A stretch of DNA of 64,000 bases from Chromatocurvus halotolerans. Its GTDB lineage: Bacteria; Pseudomonadota; Gammaproteobacteria; Pseudomonadales; Halieaceae. The translations under genes and the position numbers were made by a program. Each line of letters starts with the position of its first letter. Within the stretch, counting starts at the first letter, position 1. Of this stretch, positions 27,336-35,074 are shown piece by piece. Below the pieces are notes generated by a model. That model saw only the letters and a program-made list of their open reading frames with translations, made no database searches and was not told the origin of the DNA. The stretch covers positions 62,001-126,000 of the forward strand of contig NZ_SLWX01000006.1 of assembly GCF_004340525.1 (NCBI RefSeq), in the 5' to 3' direction.

Positions 27336-28325
27336 ATGGACGACTTTTCCAGCCCGGATTTCAATCTGAGTGCACTGGAGGCGGCTGCGGCGCTCGTGTA
27401 CGACGCGATGCCCGCCACGCCGCAATATGCGTGGCCAACGCTTGCAGACGCTGTCGGTGCGGATGTCTGGGTCAAGCATGAGAATCATACGCCGACGGGG
27501 GCTTTCAAGGTCCGCGGTGGCATCACGTTCATGCACTGGCTCCGGCAGGCACACCCGCAGTGCAGAGGCGTGGTAACGGCCACTCGTGGCAACCACGGTC
27601 AGAGCCAGGCCCGCGCGGCTGCCGCGTGCGGTCTTTCCGCCACTATTGTTGTGCCACGCGGAAATGCGCGGGAGAAGAACGAGGCCATGCGTGCCTTCGG
27701 CGCAACGCTACTGGAATATGGCGACGACTTCGACGAAGCGCGCCAGGAAGCAGCAGGCATCGCGGCGACAGAAGACCTCTTTCTGGTACCTCCCTTCCAC
27801 CCGGCTCTGGTGACCGGGGTGGCAAGCTACGCGCTGGAGCTGTTCCGCGCAGTGGACCGCATTGACGCGCTGTACGTGCCGATAGGCTGCGGCTCGGGTA
27901 TCTGTGGCGTCATCGCCGCGCGCGATGCCCTTGGCCTGGACACGGAAATCGTGGGTGTCGTGTCCGACGCCGCACCCGCCGCCAGCCGCGCCTTTCACAG
28001 CGGCAAGGCCGAGTCGACGGACAGCGCCCACACCTTCGCCGATGGCATGGCCGTCCGGGCCGTCGTACCGGAGGCACTGGCAATCTACCGACGCGGTGCC
28101 AGTCGCGTCATGGAAGTCAGCGATGATGAAGTGGCTGAAGCCATGCGCATGTACTTTCGCTGCACGCACAACGTCGCGGAAGGTGCGGGTGCCGCCCCGC
28201 TCGCCGGGCTCATGCAGGAGCGGGAACGACAGCGCGGGCGGCGCGTGGCCGTCATTCTGTGTGGCGGCAATGTGGATACGGACATCTTCCGGACCGTGCT
28301 GTCGGGCGCGACGCCTACTCCCTGA
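27336..28325 (+). CDS. PLP-dependent threonine/hydroxyaspartate dehydratase family enzyme
   Basis: 329 residues from ATG 27336 (GTG 27333 directly before; GGGAGA upstream). Fold-type II PLP enzyme: the lysine that binds PLP is in PTGAFKVRGG (about 51-60), the substrate or phosphate loop is TRGNHGQSQA (about 80-89), and the glycine-rich phosphate cup is GCGSGICG (about 180-187). This matches threonine dehydratase, serine racemase or 3-hydroxyaspartate ammonia-lyase. No ACT regulatory domain, so a catabolic type is likely. Cytoplasmic. Convergent with the cytochrome gene downstream. Confidence 0.85.
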   Translation: MDDFSSPDFNLSALEAAAALVYDAMPATPQYAWPTLADAVGADVWVKHENHTPTGAFKVRGGITFMHWLRQAHPQCRGVVTATRGNHGQSQARAAAACGLSATIVVPRGNAREKNEAMRAFGATLLEYGDDFDEARQEAAGIAATEDLFLVPPFHPALVTGVASYALELFRAVDRIDALYVPIGCGSGICGVIAARDALGLDTEIVGVVSDAAPAASRAFHSGKAESTDSAHTFADGMAVRAVVPEALAIYRRGASRVMEVSDDEVAEAMRMYFRCTHNVAEGAGAAPLAGLMQERERQRGRRVAVILCGGNVDTDIFRTVLSGATPTP

Positions 28326-28354
28326 AGGGCGCCTCCCGGTCTCGCCCCTGCAGA

Positions 28355-28372
28355 GCGGCCTCAAAGGGCCGC
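28355..28372. terminator. Short hairpin between convergent genes
   Basis: GCGGCC (28355-28360) and GGCCGC (28367-28372) with a 6-base loop, in the 51-base gap where the dehydratase and cytochrome genes converge. No T-run; weak evidence. Confidence 0.3.
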
Positions 28373-28376
28373 ACCA

Positions 28377-29708
28377 CTAACGCTGCGTCGCGACCTGCTC
28401 CCGACTGACAGCCCCCGCCTCATGACCCCAGGCATTGCGCAGATAGCTGAGCAGTGCCGCCGTCTGTTCGTCACTCAATTTATTGGCATAGGCCTCCATG
28501 CGCTTCCAGCCCCGCGCCTGCCATTCAGTCGACGGTGCGATTTTCGGCAGCTGGGCCCCATAGAGCGTGATATTGATCAGCGACGACGGATCCGTATCGA
28601 GAACCACCGGACTGCCGACCAGGGGCGGCCCGGTCTCTGCAGACCCTTCACCCGTCGGCAAATGACAGGTCCCGCAATGGATATCGTACTGGATAGCGCC
28701 GGCGCGCAGCACCTCGTCACTGGCAGGCTCAGCGCTGGGCCGGGAATTGGCCGGCAAGCTTTTCAGGTAGGTGGCCACGGCACTGACATCCTCGGTAGAC
28801 AGATGCCGGGTGCTGTTCACAACCACCTTGTTCATCGGGCCGAATACGCCTGCCCGGTGGCTGAAGCCGAGCTTCAGATATCCCGCAATATCTTCGGTCG
28901 ACCACATGGCCAGACCGCTGCTCGCAGCGGTAAGGTTTGGCGCCGACCAGGCCGACAGTTTCCCCTCGACCCGCTCCATGTAGGTGCTGCCGGTCATCGC
29001 AAGATCCGCATCGGTGGCACCGAGAAAATTGCGCGGGGTGTGGCATTCCCCACAGTGTCCCAGCGCTTCGACCAGATAGGCTCCGCGGTTCCATTGCGCC
29101 GACTGCGCTGGCTCCGGCTCGAAGCGGCGATCCTCGAGGAACAGGAATTTCCAGATTCCCAGCGCCCAGCGCTGGTTATAGGGGAAATCAAGGTCATTCT
29201 GCGGCGGTGAAGACTTCACCGGGGCAACCGTCTTCAGGTACGCGTAAATGTCGGCGATATCCGCGTCGCTGATATTCGTGAACGAGGTATAGGGAAACAC
29301 CGGATACAGATGCTCGCCGTCCGGCCGCTCACCCTGCCGCATTGCCACCGTGAATTCTTTCAGGCTCCACTGACCGATACCGGTGTCTGCGTCGGGGGTG
29401 ATATTCGTTGAATAGATCGTCCCGTACGGTGTTTCGAACGCAAGACCGCCGGCGAATGGCCGACCGTTATCGCTCGTGTGGCAGCTCACGCAGTTCCCTG
29501 CGCTGGTAAGGTACTCGCCTCGCTGATGCGTATCCGAAGTGATCTTGCCAGGACCAGCGGCAGTTGCCGCATCCACTGAGCTTGCCTGGCCTGCCAGACT
29601 CACGGCAATGGCCAGCGCCAGCAGCATGCTGCGCAGAACTGAAGAGGCGCCCGCAGGCGCGGCGTCGAATGTTCTCGACTCGAGGCGTTCGATGTGAAAG
29701 TTGATCAT
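28377..29708 (-). CDS. Triple-CxxCH cytochrome c (dehydrogenase cytochrome subunit-like)
   Basis: 443 residues from ATG 29708, which has GGAGCAGG upstream and avoids overlap with the HiPIP gene. A hydrophobic segment near 30-48 (MLLALAIAVSLAGQ) is the export signal, after an unusually long n-region. Three haem c sites: NCVSCH, HCGECH and HCGTCH, spaced as in the cytochrome subunit of membrane-bound alcohol, gluconate and fructose dehydrogenases, including the typical FETPYGTIYSTNITPD segment. It would carry electrons from a periplasmic dehydrogenase to the quinone pool or oxidase, but no such dehydrogenase is adjacent. Last gene of the 28377-36778 cluster. Confidence 0.85.
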   Translation of the reverse strand: MINFHIERLESRTFDAAPAGASSVLRSMLLALAIAVSLAGQASSVDAATAAGPGKITSDTHQRGEYLTSAGNCVSCHTSDNGRPFAGGLAFETPYGTIYSTNITPDADTGIGQWSLKEFTVAMRQGERPDGEHLYPVFPYTSFTNISDADIADIYAYLKTVAPVKSSPPQNDLDFPYNQRWALGIWKFLFLEDRRFEPEPAQSAQWNRGAYLVEALGHCGECHTPRNFLGATDADLAMTGSTYMERVEGKLSAWSAPNLTAASSGLAMWSTEDIAGYLKLGFSHRAGVFGPMNKVVVNSTRHLSTEDVSAVATYLKSLPANSRPSAEPASDEVLRAGAIQYDIHCGTCHLPTGEGSAETGPPLVGSPVVLDTDPSSLINITLYGAQLPKIAPSTEWQARGWKRMEAYANKLSDEQTAALLSYLRNAWGHEAGAVSREQVATQR

Positions 29709-29751
29709 TCCTGCTCCGTTCCGAATCCGGGAAAGGTCCCGCGTAGCCTTA

Positions 29752-30093
29752 TCAGGCATCAACACTCCACGAGTCGCAGTGACCCCCCGGATTCACCGGC
29801 TTGCCACCAAACATCTCGCAGGTTCCACAGCCGCCGGCTTCCCGGGCTGCGTGGAAAAACTCGCAATCCATACACTTTCGGGCGGGGTCCGGCGAGGTCT
29901 CCACATAGTTGAGCGTGCGACGAACACTCTCCTCGGCCGAGGTCATCGTACCGGGGTCGGCGCATACCATGGCCGTGTCGCCGCCGCTGTCCGGGTCGTC
30001 ACCACAGGCGGACAATCCCATAAGTACACCGCCCGCAACAGGAATCTGCAGGCCTCGCAACAGCAACGTGCGCCGCGACATTCTGGAATTCAT
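29752..30093 (-). CDS. High-potential iron-sulfur protein (HiPIP), Tat-exported
   Basis: 113 residues. N-terminus SRRTLLLRG is a twin-arginine signal, followed by a hydrophobic stretch and LSAC, a possible lipobox. Four Cys in the HiPIP pattern bind one 4Fe-4S cluster: KCMDCEF (about 73-79), GCGTCEMFGG (about 88-97) and GGHCDSW near the end. HiPIPs are small periplasmic one-electron carriers. Folded cofactor proteins need Tat export, consistent with the signal. It lies 43 bases upstream of the cytochrome gene, suggesting a shared electron path. Confidence 0.87.
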   Translation of the reverse strand: MNSRMSRRTLLLRGLQIPVAGGVLMGLSACGDDPDSGGDTAMVCADPGTMTSAEESVRRTLNYVETSPDPARKCMDCEFFHAAREAGGCGTCEMFGGKPVNPGGHCDSWSVDA

Positions 30094-30161
30094 TCTCTAC
30101 CCCTTTTTGTGATGTGCCCGCGAACACAGTGTTCCGGGAAAGGTCTGGGTGCGCGTGCCGC

Positions 30162-31004
30162 TTACCGGCCAGCCGCGGCCCTGCCTGCTCGAATGGCCTG
30201 ATCCGACTCGGGACCATAGGCCAGCAGCGCCAGAAAACCCTGCTCCACGCGCCGCCCGACCGATTCCGTGTCTACGGTCATCAGATCCACCAGTCCCGCA
30301 CGCCGGCTCACCTCCAGCACTTCCAGGGCGATCGCCTCCGCCGCTTCCCGGTCGCCATCCAGCGCACTGGTGAGACTGCCGATGCCACAGACCAGCGCAC
30401 TGTAGCCCGCCATGCCGGCGATTTCCTCAAGCTCAGCAAAAACCTCAGGATCCTCGACAATGAGCATTGCGATGACGTCACCCTCCGGATTGCCGGGAGA
30501 CCAAACATCAACGTCCTCAAAGAACGAAATGGCGGTGCGCGCCTCCCCGGCGCTGAGCACATGGGGGATGACCACGCCATCGGCGCCCAGCGCGAGAACT
30601 TCCCTGACCCGCTCCCGTGCCGCGTCTTCGCCATCTGTCGAAATCGGTGGAATGCGTACCAGCAGGGGCATCGCGGCATCCCCTCCCCCGCTGCCAAGGC
30701 CCCTGGCGACGTTACGCGCGGATTCGGCATCGTAATGCTGCTCCAGACTCAGGAAGGCAAAGTCCAGTAACCGGTTTGCAGCGAGCTCACGGCCTGTCTC
30801 AACGGTGTAACGGGGAACTTCCTCTGAACCGGCATCGTCCGCCATCTGCGTCACATACTGGCCAAAAGCCGGCTGCCCAGCTGCCCACAGCTCTATGAGG
30901 CTCCGATCGCGAATGGGCGCGCCAGGTTCGGCGCTGTGCGCGACCGACGCAAATGGAATAACGATGCACGCAAGCAGCGCGAAAAAAAAATGCCGACCTT
31001 CCAT
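30162..31004 (-). CDS. Exported HpcH/HpaI aldolase-like protein
   Basis: 280 residues; AGGAG six bases before ATG. Clear signal peptide (FFFALLACIVIPFASVAHSA), which is unusual, as the aldolase family is cytoplasmic. TIM-barrel features: LLVRIPPIS (substrate Arg, about 113), ADGVVIPHV (about 140), AMLIVEDPEVF (metal Glu, about 176) and ALVCGIGSLTSAL (about 201), where family members have GPNDLS. The Asp that completes the metal site is Ser here. So the fold is assigned, but classical aldol cleavage is doubtful. It sits between an unknown secreted protein and HiPIP in the 28377-36778 cluster. Confidence 0.72.
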   Translation of the reverse strand: MEGRHFFFALLACIVIPFASVAHSAEPGAPIRDRSLIELWAAGQPAFGQYVTQMADDAGSEEVPRYTVETGRELAANRLLDFAFLSLEQHYDAESARNVARGLGSGGGDAAMPLLVRIPPISTDGEDAARERVREVLALGADGVVIPHVLSAGEARTAISFFEDVDVWSPGNPEGDVIAMLIVEDPEVFAELEEIAGMAGYSALVCGIGSLTSALDGDREAAEAIALEVLEVSRRAGLVDLMTVDTESVGRRVEQGFLALLAYGPESDQAIRAGRAAAGR

Positions 31005-31032
31005 GTCATACTCCTAAAGGGGTCAATAACCT

Positions 31033-32130
31033 TTAATCTGCCGACTGCTGGCCCGGATGCACGATATGCACCTGGTGCATGATCACATCCACGGCCGCGG
31101 AAATGGCCGTATTGGCGCCGGTGTCGGGATCGGGGTGGCCATCCGCCAGCCTTTTCATCGCGCGATACAGGGATGCCGCCGAGAGCTGGCCGTAACTCTG
31201 GTGGTGCGTTGTCCAGTTCCTGTTCAGCCGGTGGTTGTACTGTTCGACATCGACGTAGCCGGCCAGGATGCCCTCGGCTGTTTTCGGGGTCAGCGTGAGC
31301 TTAAGCTGGAAATCGCGAAAGAGATGGAAGCCACCGCCGATCCCGGGGAAAGACCACGGAAACTTGGTCCGATCCGTCGGCTGCGTGGTCAGGACGCCGT
31401 CGACAATGCTGCCCTGTACCTCCTGAATAAAGCTCTGGCCCCAGCGCATATCCACCCGCTGCGTACCTCCCGCAACAAAGCCCTTGCCGGAGGCGTCGGT
31501 TACAAGGTCATCGAGGCCGCGATAAAACGTCACCGTCACCTCATTGTCATTCGCCAGATCGTCCACCCCGGAGAGTTCTATCATCCAGCGATTGTAGGCA
31601 TTCCCGTACATGAAAAGGTTTGAAAAGTGGTAGAAGGTACCGTCGGGGCCGCGGTAAATCGAGATACAGCCGATGGCGCGATGCAGCTGATTATCGATGC
31701 CGTCCTCGCCCTCGGGGCTGAGAAAGTCCTCATCACTCACTTTGCCATCCAGGTTCAGTCCGTAAGCGGTGGTGCCCTGTGCATCGTGGAAGGGGAAGGG
31801 ATCTTCATCTGCGGTTGTGCGGTGGAACCGTCGACCCTCCCGCATGAGACGCGTGTCCACCTCGGTGCGCTCTACCCCGCTGTCTTCCGGAAACAGCTCA
31901 TCGTATTGCTCGCGCGGCCCGATATTGAAACCCTGGGGACACTCTTCCCGGGCACCCTCCGTCTGATAGAGCGCCCAGTGCCGTTCCGTGAGCACGTAGC
32001 CAATGCGACCCCCATCCGGCGCCCCCGCCATTGCGACACTGCCCAACGACATGAGAAGCGCTGCGGCCGAGATTGTTCTCAGGGACAGTGGGCAATTATG
32101 CAAGGTATTAGCCGCTTCAAACTGTGACAT
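31033..32130 (-). CDS. Secreted protein of unknown function
   Basis: 365 residues, start preceded by GGGGAGAAAACCG. The signal peptide ends near SVAMAGAPD. The mature protein has no motif I recognise. It is rich in aromatic and acidic residues, with beta-like segments (CISIYRGPDGTFYHFSNLF, NEVTVTFYRGLDDLV) and a C-terminal helical part with several His (THHQSYG, VIMHQVHIVHPG) that could bind metal or haem. Only two Cys, in ECPQGF and GCISI. The close spacing (28 bases to the aldolase-like gene, 51 bases from the COG4315-type gene) places it inside the operon. Function not inferable. Confidence 0.6.
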   Translation of the reverse strand: MSQFEAANTLHNCPLSLRTISAAALLMSLGSVAMAGAPDGGRIGYVLTERHWALYQTEGAREECPQGFNIGPREQYDELFPEDSGVERTEVDTRLMREGRRFHRTTADEDPFPFHDAQGTTAYGLNLDGKVSDEDFLSPEGEDGIDNQLHRAIGCISIYRGPDGTFYHFSNLFMYGNAYNRWMIELSGVDDLANDNEVTVTFYRGLDDLVTDASGKGFVAGGTQRVDMRWGQSFIQEVQGSIVDGVLTTQPTDRTKFPWSFPGIGGGFHLFRDFQLKLTLTPKTAEGILAGYVDVEQYNHRLNRNWTTHHQSYGQLSAASLYRAMKRLADGHPDPDTGANTAISAAVDVIMHQVHIVHPGQQSAD

Positions 32131-32181
32131 CGGTTTTCTCCCCAGCGTTCATAACGCTTGTTGGCACTGTCAGCATAAGCA

Positions 32182-33636
32182 TCATCGACGAAACGCGTTT
32201 TCACCAAAATCGTCGCGCAGCACAAACGCCTTGTAGCCGTTGCGACGCCCGGTAAACTCGCCGATGCCATCACCGTTGGTAACGCCCGCCTCACGATCAC
32301 CGACATAGGTATATACCGGTCGCCCGCGATAGGCCCAGACCTGCAGCGCGTTATCCTGACCCGAAGCGGCGCGATGTCCGGTCTCGGGATCTATCGCCAT
32401 CACGCTCCAGAGCGAACTCTCGCTCTTCGCATCGGCCTCTGCGATGACGTAGGGAAAGGTCTCCAGACAGACTGCAGGGTCGCCATTGCCGCAGATGGCC
32501 AGGCGATATTCCTGCGGCGCATCCGGGTGATCACAGGCCAGCTGCACCAGGGAATCGTCGTTGCAGTTGTACAGATACAGGGTCCGCCCGCGGGCATCCG
32601 CCAGAACCTGCCCACCGAACTCCGCGTCCTGTACCGTGAACGCGTCCGGCGGCACGACGGCGCGCTGCGTGTAGGTGTTGTGCCATTTCGGGTTGCGCCA
32701 GTCCGGCTCATCGCCACCGACAAAGCTGCGGCTCCCGGGGTCGTTCTTGTGAGTGTAGAGCGGTTGGCCCCGGAACGCCCATTGACGGGTTCCGGAAGAC
32801 CGCCTGATCACTGTCCACTGATCCGTGTCGGCCGCAAGCGCAGGTGCAGCGACCGGAGTCCAGTGATCCAGGCAGTCGTCATAACAGTTCGACGTGTTCG
32901 GCTCGTCGCCATCCCAGGTGTAAACCGAGTATTCCCGGTTATCCACAAGCAGTCGGCCGGTAGTGCTGGGAATCACAGCAAACTCAGCCGGAACATCCGG
33001 CGGCGGTCCCACCGGCACGCGAACCACACCGCCATCACCGCCAGACCTGATCCTGGTGCCTCCCAGCACATCGCCGGGCTGTTGATCCAGAATGGAGGTA
33101 TATAGCGGGTAACCGTCATAGGCCCATTGGCGGGAACCGTCGTCGCGCGTGACAAGCGTCCACTTGTCGACGTCTTCCGCATCATCGGCTGCGATCAGGG
33201 GAGGCCAGACCCGGGCACAGCTCAGGCGCTGGTCGGCATCCGGCAAGCGCAGACCGGCAGGGTATGGGCTCATCAAGCCTGCGGAAACCTTCAGCACCTC
33301 ATCGGTGCAGTTGGACGGTTCGTGCTTCCTGTCACCGGTGGACCCGTTGCGCAAGGCACTCAGGGGCCACTGGTACAGCGTTCGCCCTCGCTCATCGGCA
33401 TACACCGGCCCTTCCAGGGGACTGATAACCACCTGAATCCCCGGTGGCGTCTTCTCTTCGATGTAGGCTTCCTGTGCGGTGCTGGTCGCCGCCTGCCAGT
33501 ACCGCGAACGATCTGAAGTGTCGGCAGCCGCATCCATGACGGCCAGGTTCGCCGTCGCGGCGAGAAGACACGTCGCAGCGAGGGAGTGGATCACGCGCCT
33601 GTCGATGACTTTCCCTGAATCGCCGAGCGCCATCAT
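32182..33636 (-). CDS. Exported three-repeat protein of the COG4315 (secreted repeat) type
   Basis: 484 residues with a signal peptide. Three copies of a domain of about 110-130 residues, each opening with a 'tag, linear strand' such as VYADERGRTLYQW, LLVDNREYSVYTW and VLADARGRTLYLY, and closing with a WAYxGxPLYT-like strand (QWAYDGYPLYT, QWAFRGQPLYT, VWAYRGRPVYT). Paired Cys (CYDDC, CDH, CGN, CLE) lie between. These match the small 'lipoprotein with Yx4D motif' family, normally found as one or two units; three in one chain is unusual. Function unknown. The ATG directly follows the TGA of the DUF1552 gene, so they are coupled. Confidence 0.75.
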   Translation of the reverse strand: MMALGDSGKVIDRRVIHSLAATCLLAATANLAVMDAAADTSDRSRYWQAATSTAQEAYIEEKTPPGIQVVISPLEGPVYADERGRTLYQWPLSALRNGSTGDRKHEPSNCTDEVLKVSAGLMSPYPAGLRLPDADQRLSCARVWPPLIAADDAEDVDKWTLVTRDDGSRQWAYDGYPLYTSILDQQPGDVLGGTRIRSGGDGGVVRVPVGPPPDVPAEFAVIPSTTGRLLVDNREYSVYTWDGDEPNTSNCYDDCLDHWTPVAAPALAADTDQWTVIRRSSGTRQWAFRGQPLYTHKNDPGSRSFVGGDEPDWRNPKWHNTYTQRAVVPPDAFTVQDAEFGGQVLADARGRTLYLYNCNDDSLVQLACDHPDAPQEYRLAICGNGDPAVCLETFPYVIAEADAKSESSLWSVMAIDPETGHRAASGQDNALQVWAYRGRPVYTYVGDREAGVTNGDGIGEFTGRRNGYKAFVLRDDFGENAFRR

Positions 33637-34971
33637 TCAGGCCACGACCTCGTGGATGACTTCAGACGACTCGTTACTCAGCGTACCCCAGGAGGATTTG
33701 TCAATGCCCAGGAGCCTGAGGGCGGTGTAGCCAACCTGTGACACCGAGCCACCTTTCAGATCAATGTGCATGCCACTCTTGCCCTTGCCGCCAGCTCTGC
33801 CGGCGAGGAACACCGGCATGCCGTCAATTGCATGCGTTCTCGCGTAACCGACATCGGTCGTGCCAAGAATCAGCACGTTGTCGAGCAGTGTGCCGTCACC
33901 CTCCGGTATCTTCTTGAAGGCTTCAACAAAATCCACCCAGGACTCCATGGCGCGGCGCGTGAACCAGGAGGCGTTCTGCTGATAGCCTGTGCGCTCGTCG
34001 ACGGGCTCTTCGTGGGTGCAGGTATGGTGCGGCTTGGGATAGCCCGGCTTGATAATTGACGAAAATGCTGCTGAATAGGTCATGTTGAAAACACGGGTCT
34101 GATCACAGGCGATGGCCATCACCATAAGCTCGGTCATCATCTGGTGCCGCAGCCGGACGGCATCGGCCGACTTGTCCATCAAGGGATTGACCGGAGCCTC
34201 ACCGGGGGGCAGGCAGCTCGCGATCGGATCCGGCTTGGTCAGTCGTTGCTCAAACTGCGTCTCCAGCTGACGCAGGCCGGTGAAGTACTGATCAAGACGC
34301 TCGCGGTCCGCGGCGCCCACCACCTTCATCATGGAGCGCGACTGCTCCATGACGCCGGACAATACGCTTCTGCGCGCAATAATCCGCGGATCCAGAGTGA
34401 ACTCCTCTGCATTCGGATCCTGAAAATCGGCCCCGAACAACAGATTGTAGAATTGCAGGGGCGACCATTCCGGCGTATTGGGCGTCGACGCGTTCATGAA
34501 ACTGTAGGTGTCGCGAGCATCAGCGGTCGCAGTGGCGGTAAGGGAGTTGAAGCGCGTGGCACGGCCAATCTGCTTGGCGACGGTGACATCGATCGTCTCG
34601 GTTGGCACGCTGTCGATCTCCGGCGCCACACCGGTTCTCGACACCACCCAGCCGGTGAAATGATTCCGGTTCGGGGAGGAGTCGGGAAAGGCCGATCCGT
34701 TCGTGAACAGATTGACGTCATCACGCACCGGGGCCCAGGAAGCAATCTCCTCGGGCAGGTCATAGCCGGCGCCGGTCTTTTTCGGGACAAAAATACCCGA
34801 CGTGCCTCCAAGTCCATAGCCCCAGGTGCCAAACCGCACGGGCATCGGTGCGCCCGAGGCGAGTGCCGTTCCATTGCCGTCAAGAAAGACATCAAGGAAA
34901 GGGAGCGCTACCGATACACCGACACCGTTCAGCATTCCCTTGAGAACACGACGCCTGTTCCACTGACTCAT
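33637..34971 (-). CDS. DUF1552 protein, Tat-exported
   Basis: 444 residues from ATG 34971 (CAGGAGAG upstream); the open frame continues further upstream but overlaps the DUF1592 gene there. Twin-arginine signal NRRRVLKGMLNGVGV. The body is typical of DUF1552: FGTWGYGLGG, then NLFTNGSAFPDSSPNRNHFTG-like and ETIDVTVAKQIG segments, and late H-rich HHTCTHEEP. The family is distantly related to sulfatase/phosphatase-like folds and is almost always encoded beside a DUF1592 cytochrome-domain protein, as here. Biochemical role unknown. Export through Tat implies a cofactor or folded oligomer. Confidence 0.85.
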   Translation of the reverse strand: MSQWNRRRVLKGMLNGVGVSVALPFLDVFLDGNGTALASGAPMPVRFGTWGYGLGGTSGIFVPKKTGAGYDLPEEIASWAPVRDDVNLFTNGSAFPDSSPNRNHFTGWVVSRTGVAPEIDSVPTETIDVTVAKQIGRATRFNSLTATATADARDTYSFMNASTPNTPEWSPLQFYNLLFGADFQDPNAEEFTLDPRIIARRSVLSGVMEQSRSMMKVVGAADRERLDQYFTGLRQLETQFEQRLTKPDPIASCLPPGEAPVNPLMDKSADAVRLRHQMMTELMVMAIACDQTRVFNMTYSAAFSSIIKPGYPKPHHTCTHEEPVDERTGYQQNASWFTRRAMESWVDFVEAFKKIPEGDGTLLDNVLILGTTDVGYARTHAIDGMPVFLAGRAGGKGKSGMHIDLKGGSVSQVGYTALRLLGIDKSSWGTLSNESSEVIHEVVA

Positions 34972-35074
34972 AACCACTCTCCTGAATTCCCCGATTCGCC
35001 CGATGTCCGACGGCAGATAGCCAACGCCGTCGGTCCTTCGGTTCAGTGTTCCTGTACCCGGCGCACGACTGGCC

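Noticed and set aside
27087..27596. Upstream extension of the 24-residue frame to a 194-residue protein
   Set aside because: It would run antisense through the dehydratase gene. Only the last 24 codons have a ribosome site and protein-like content.
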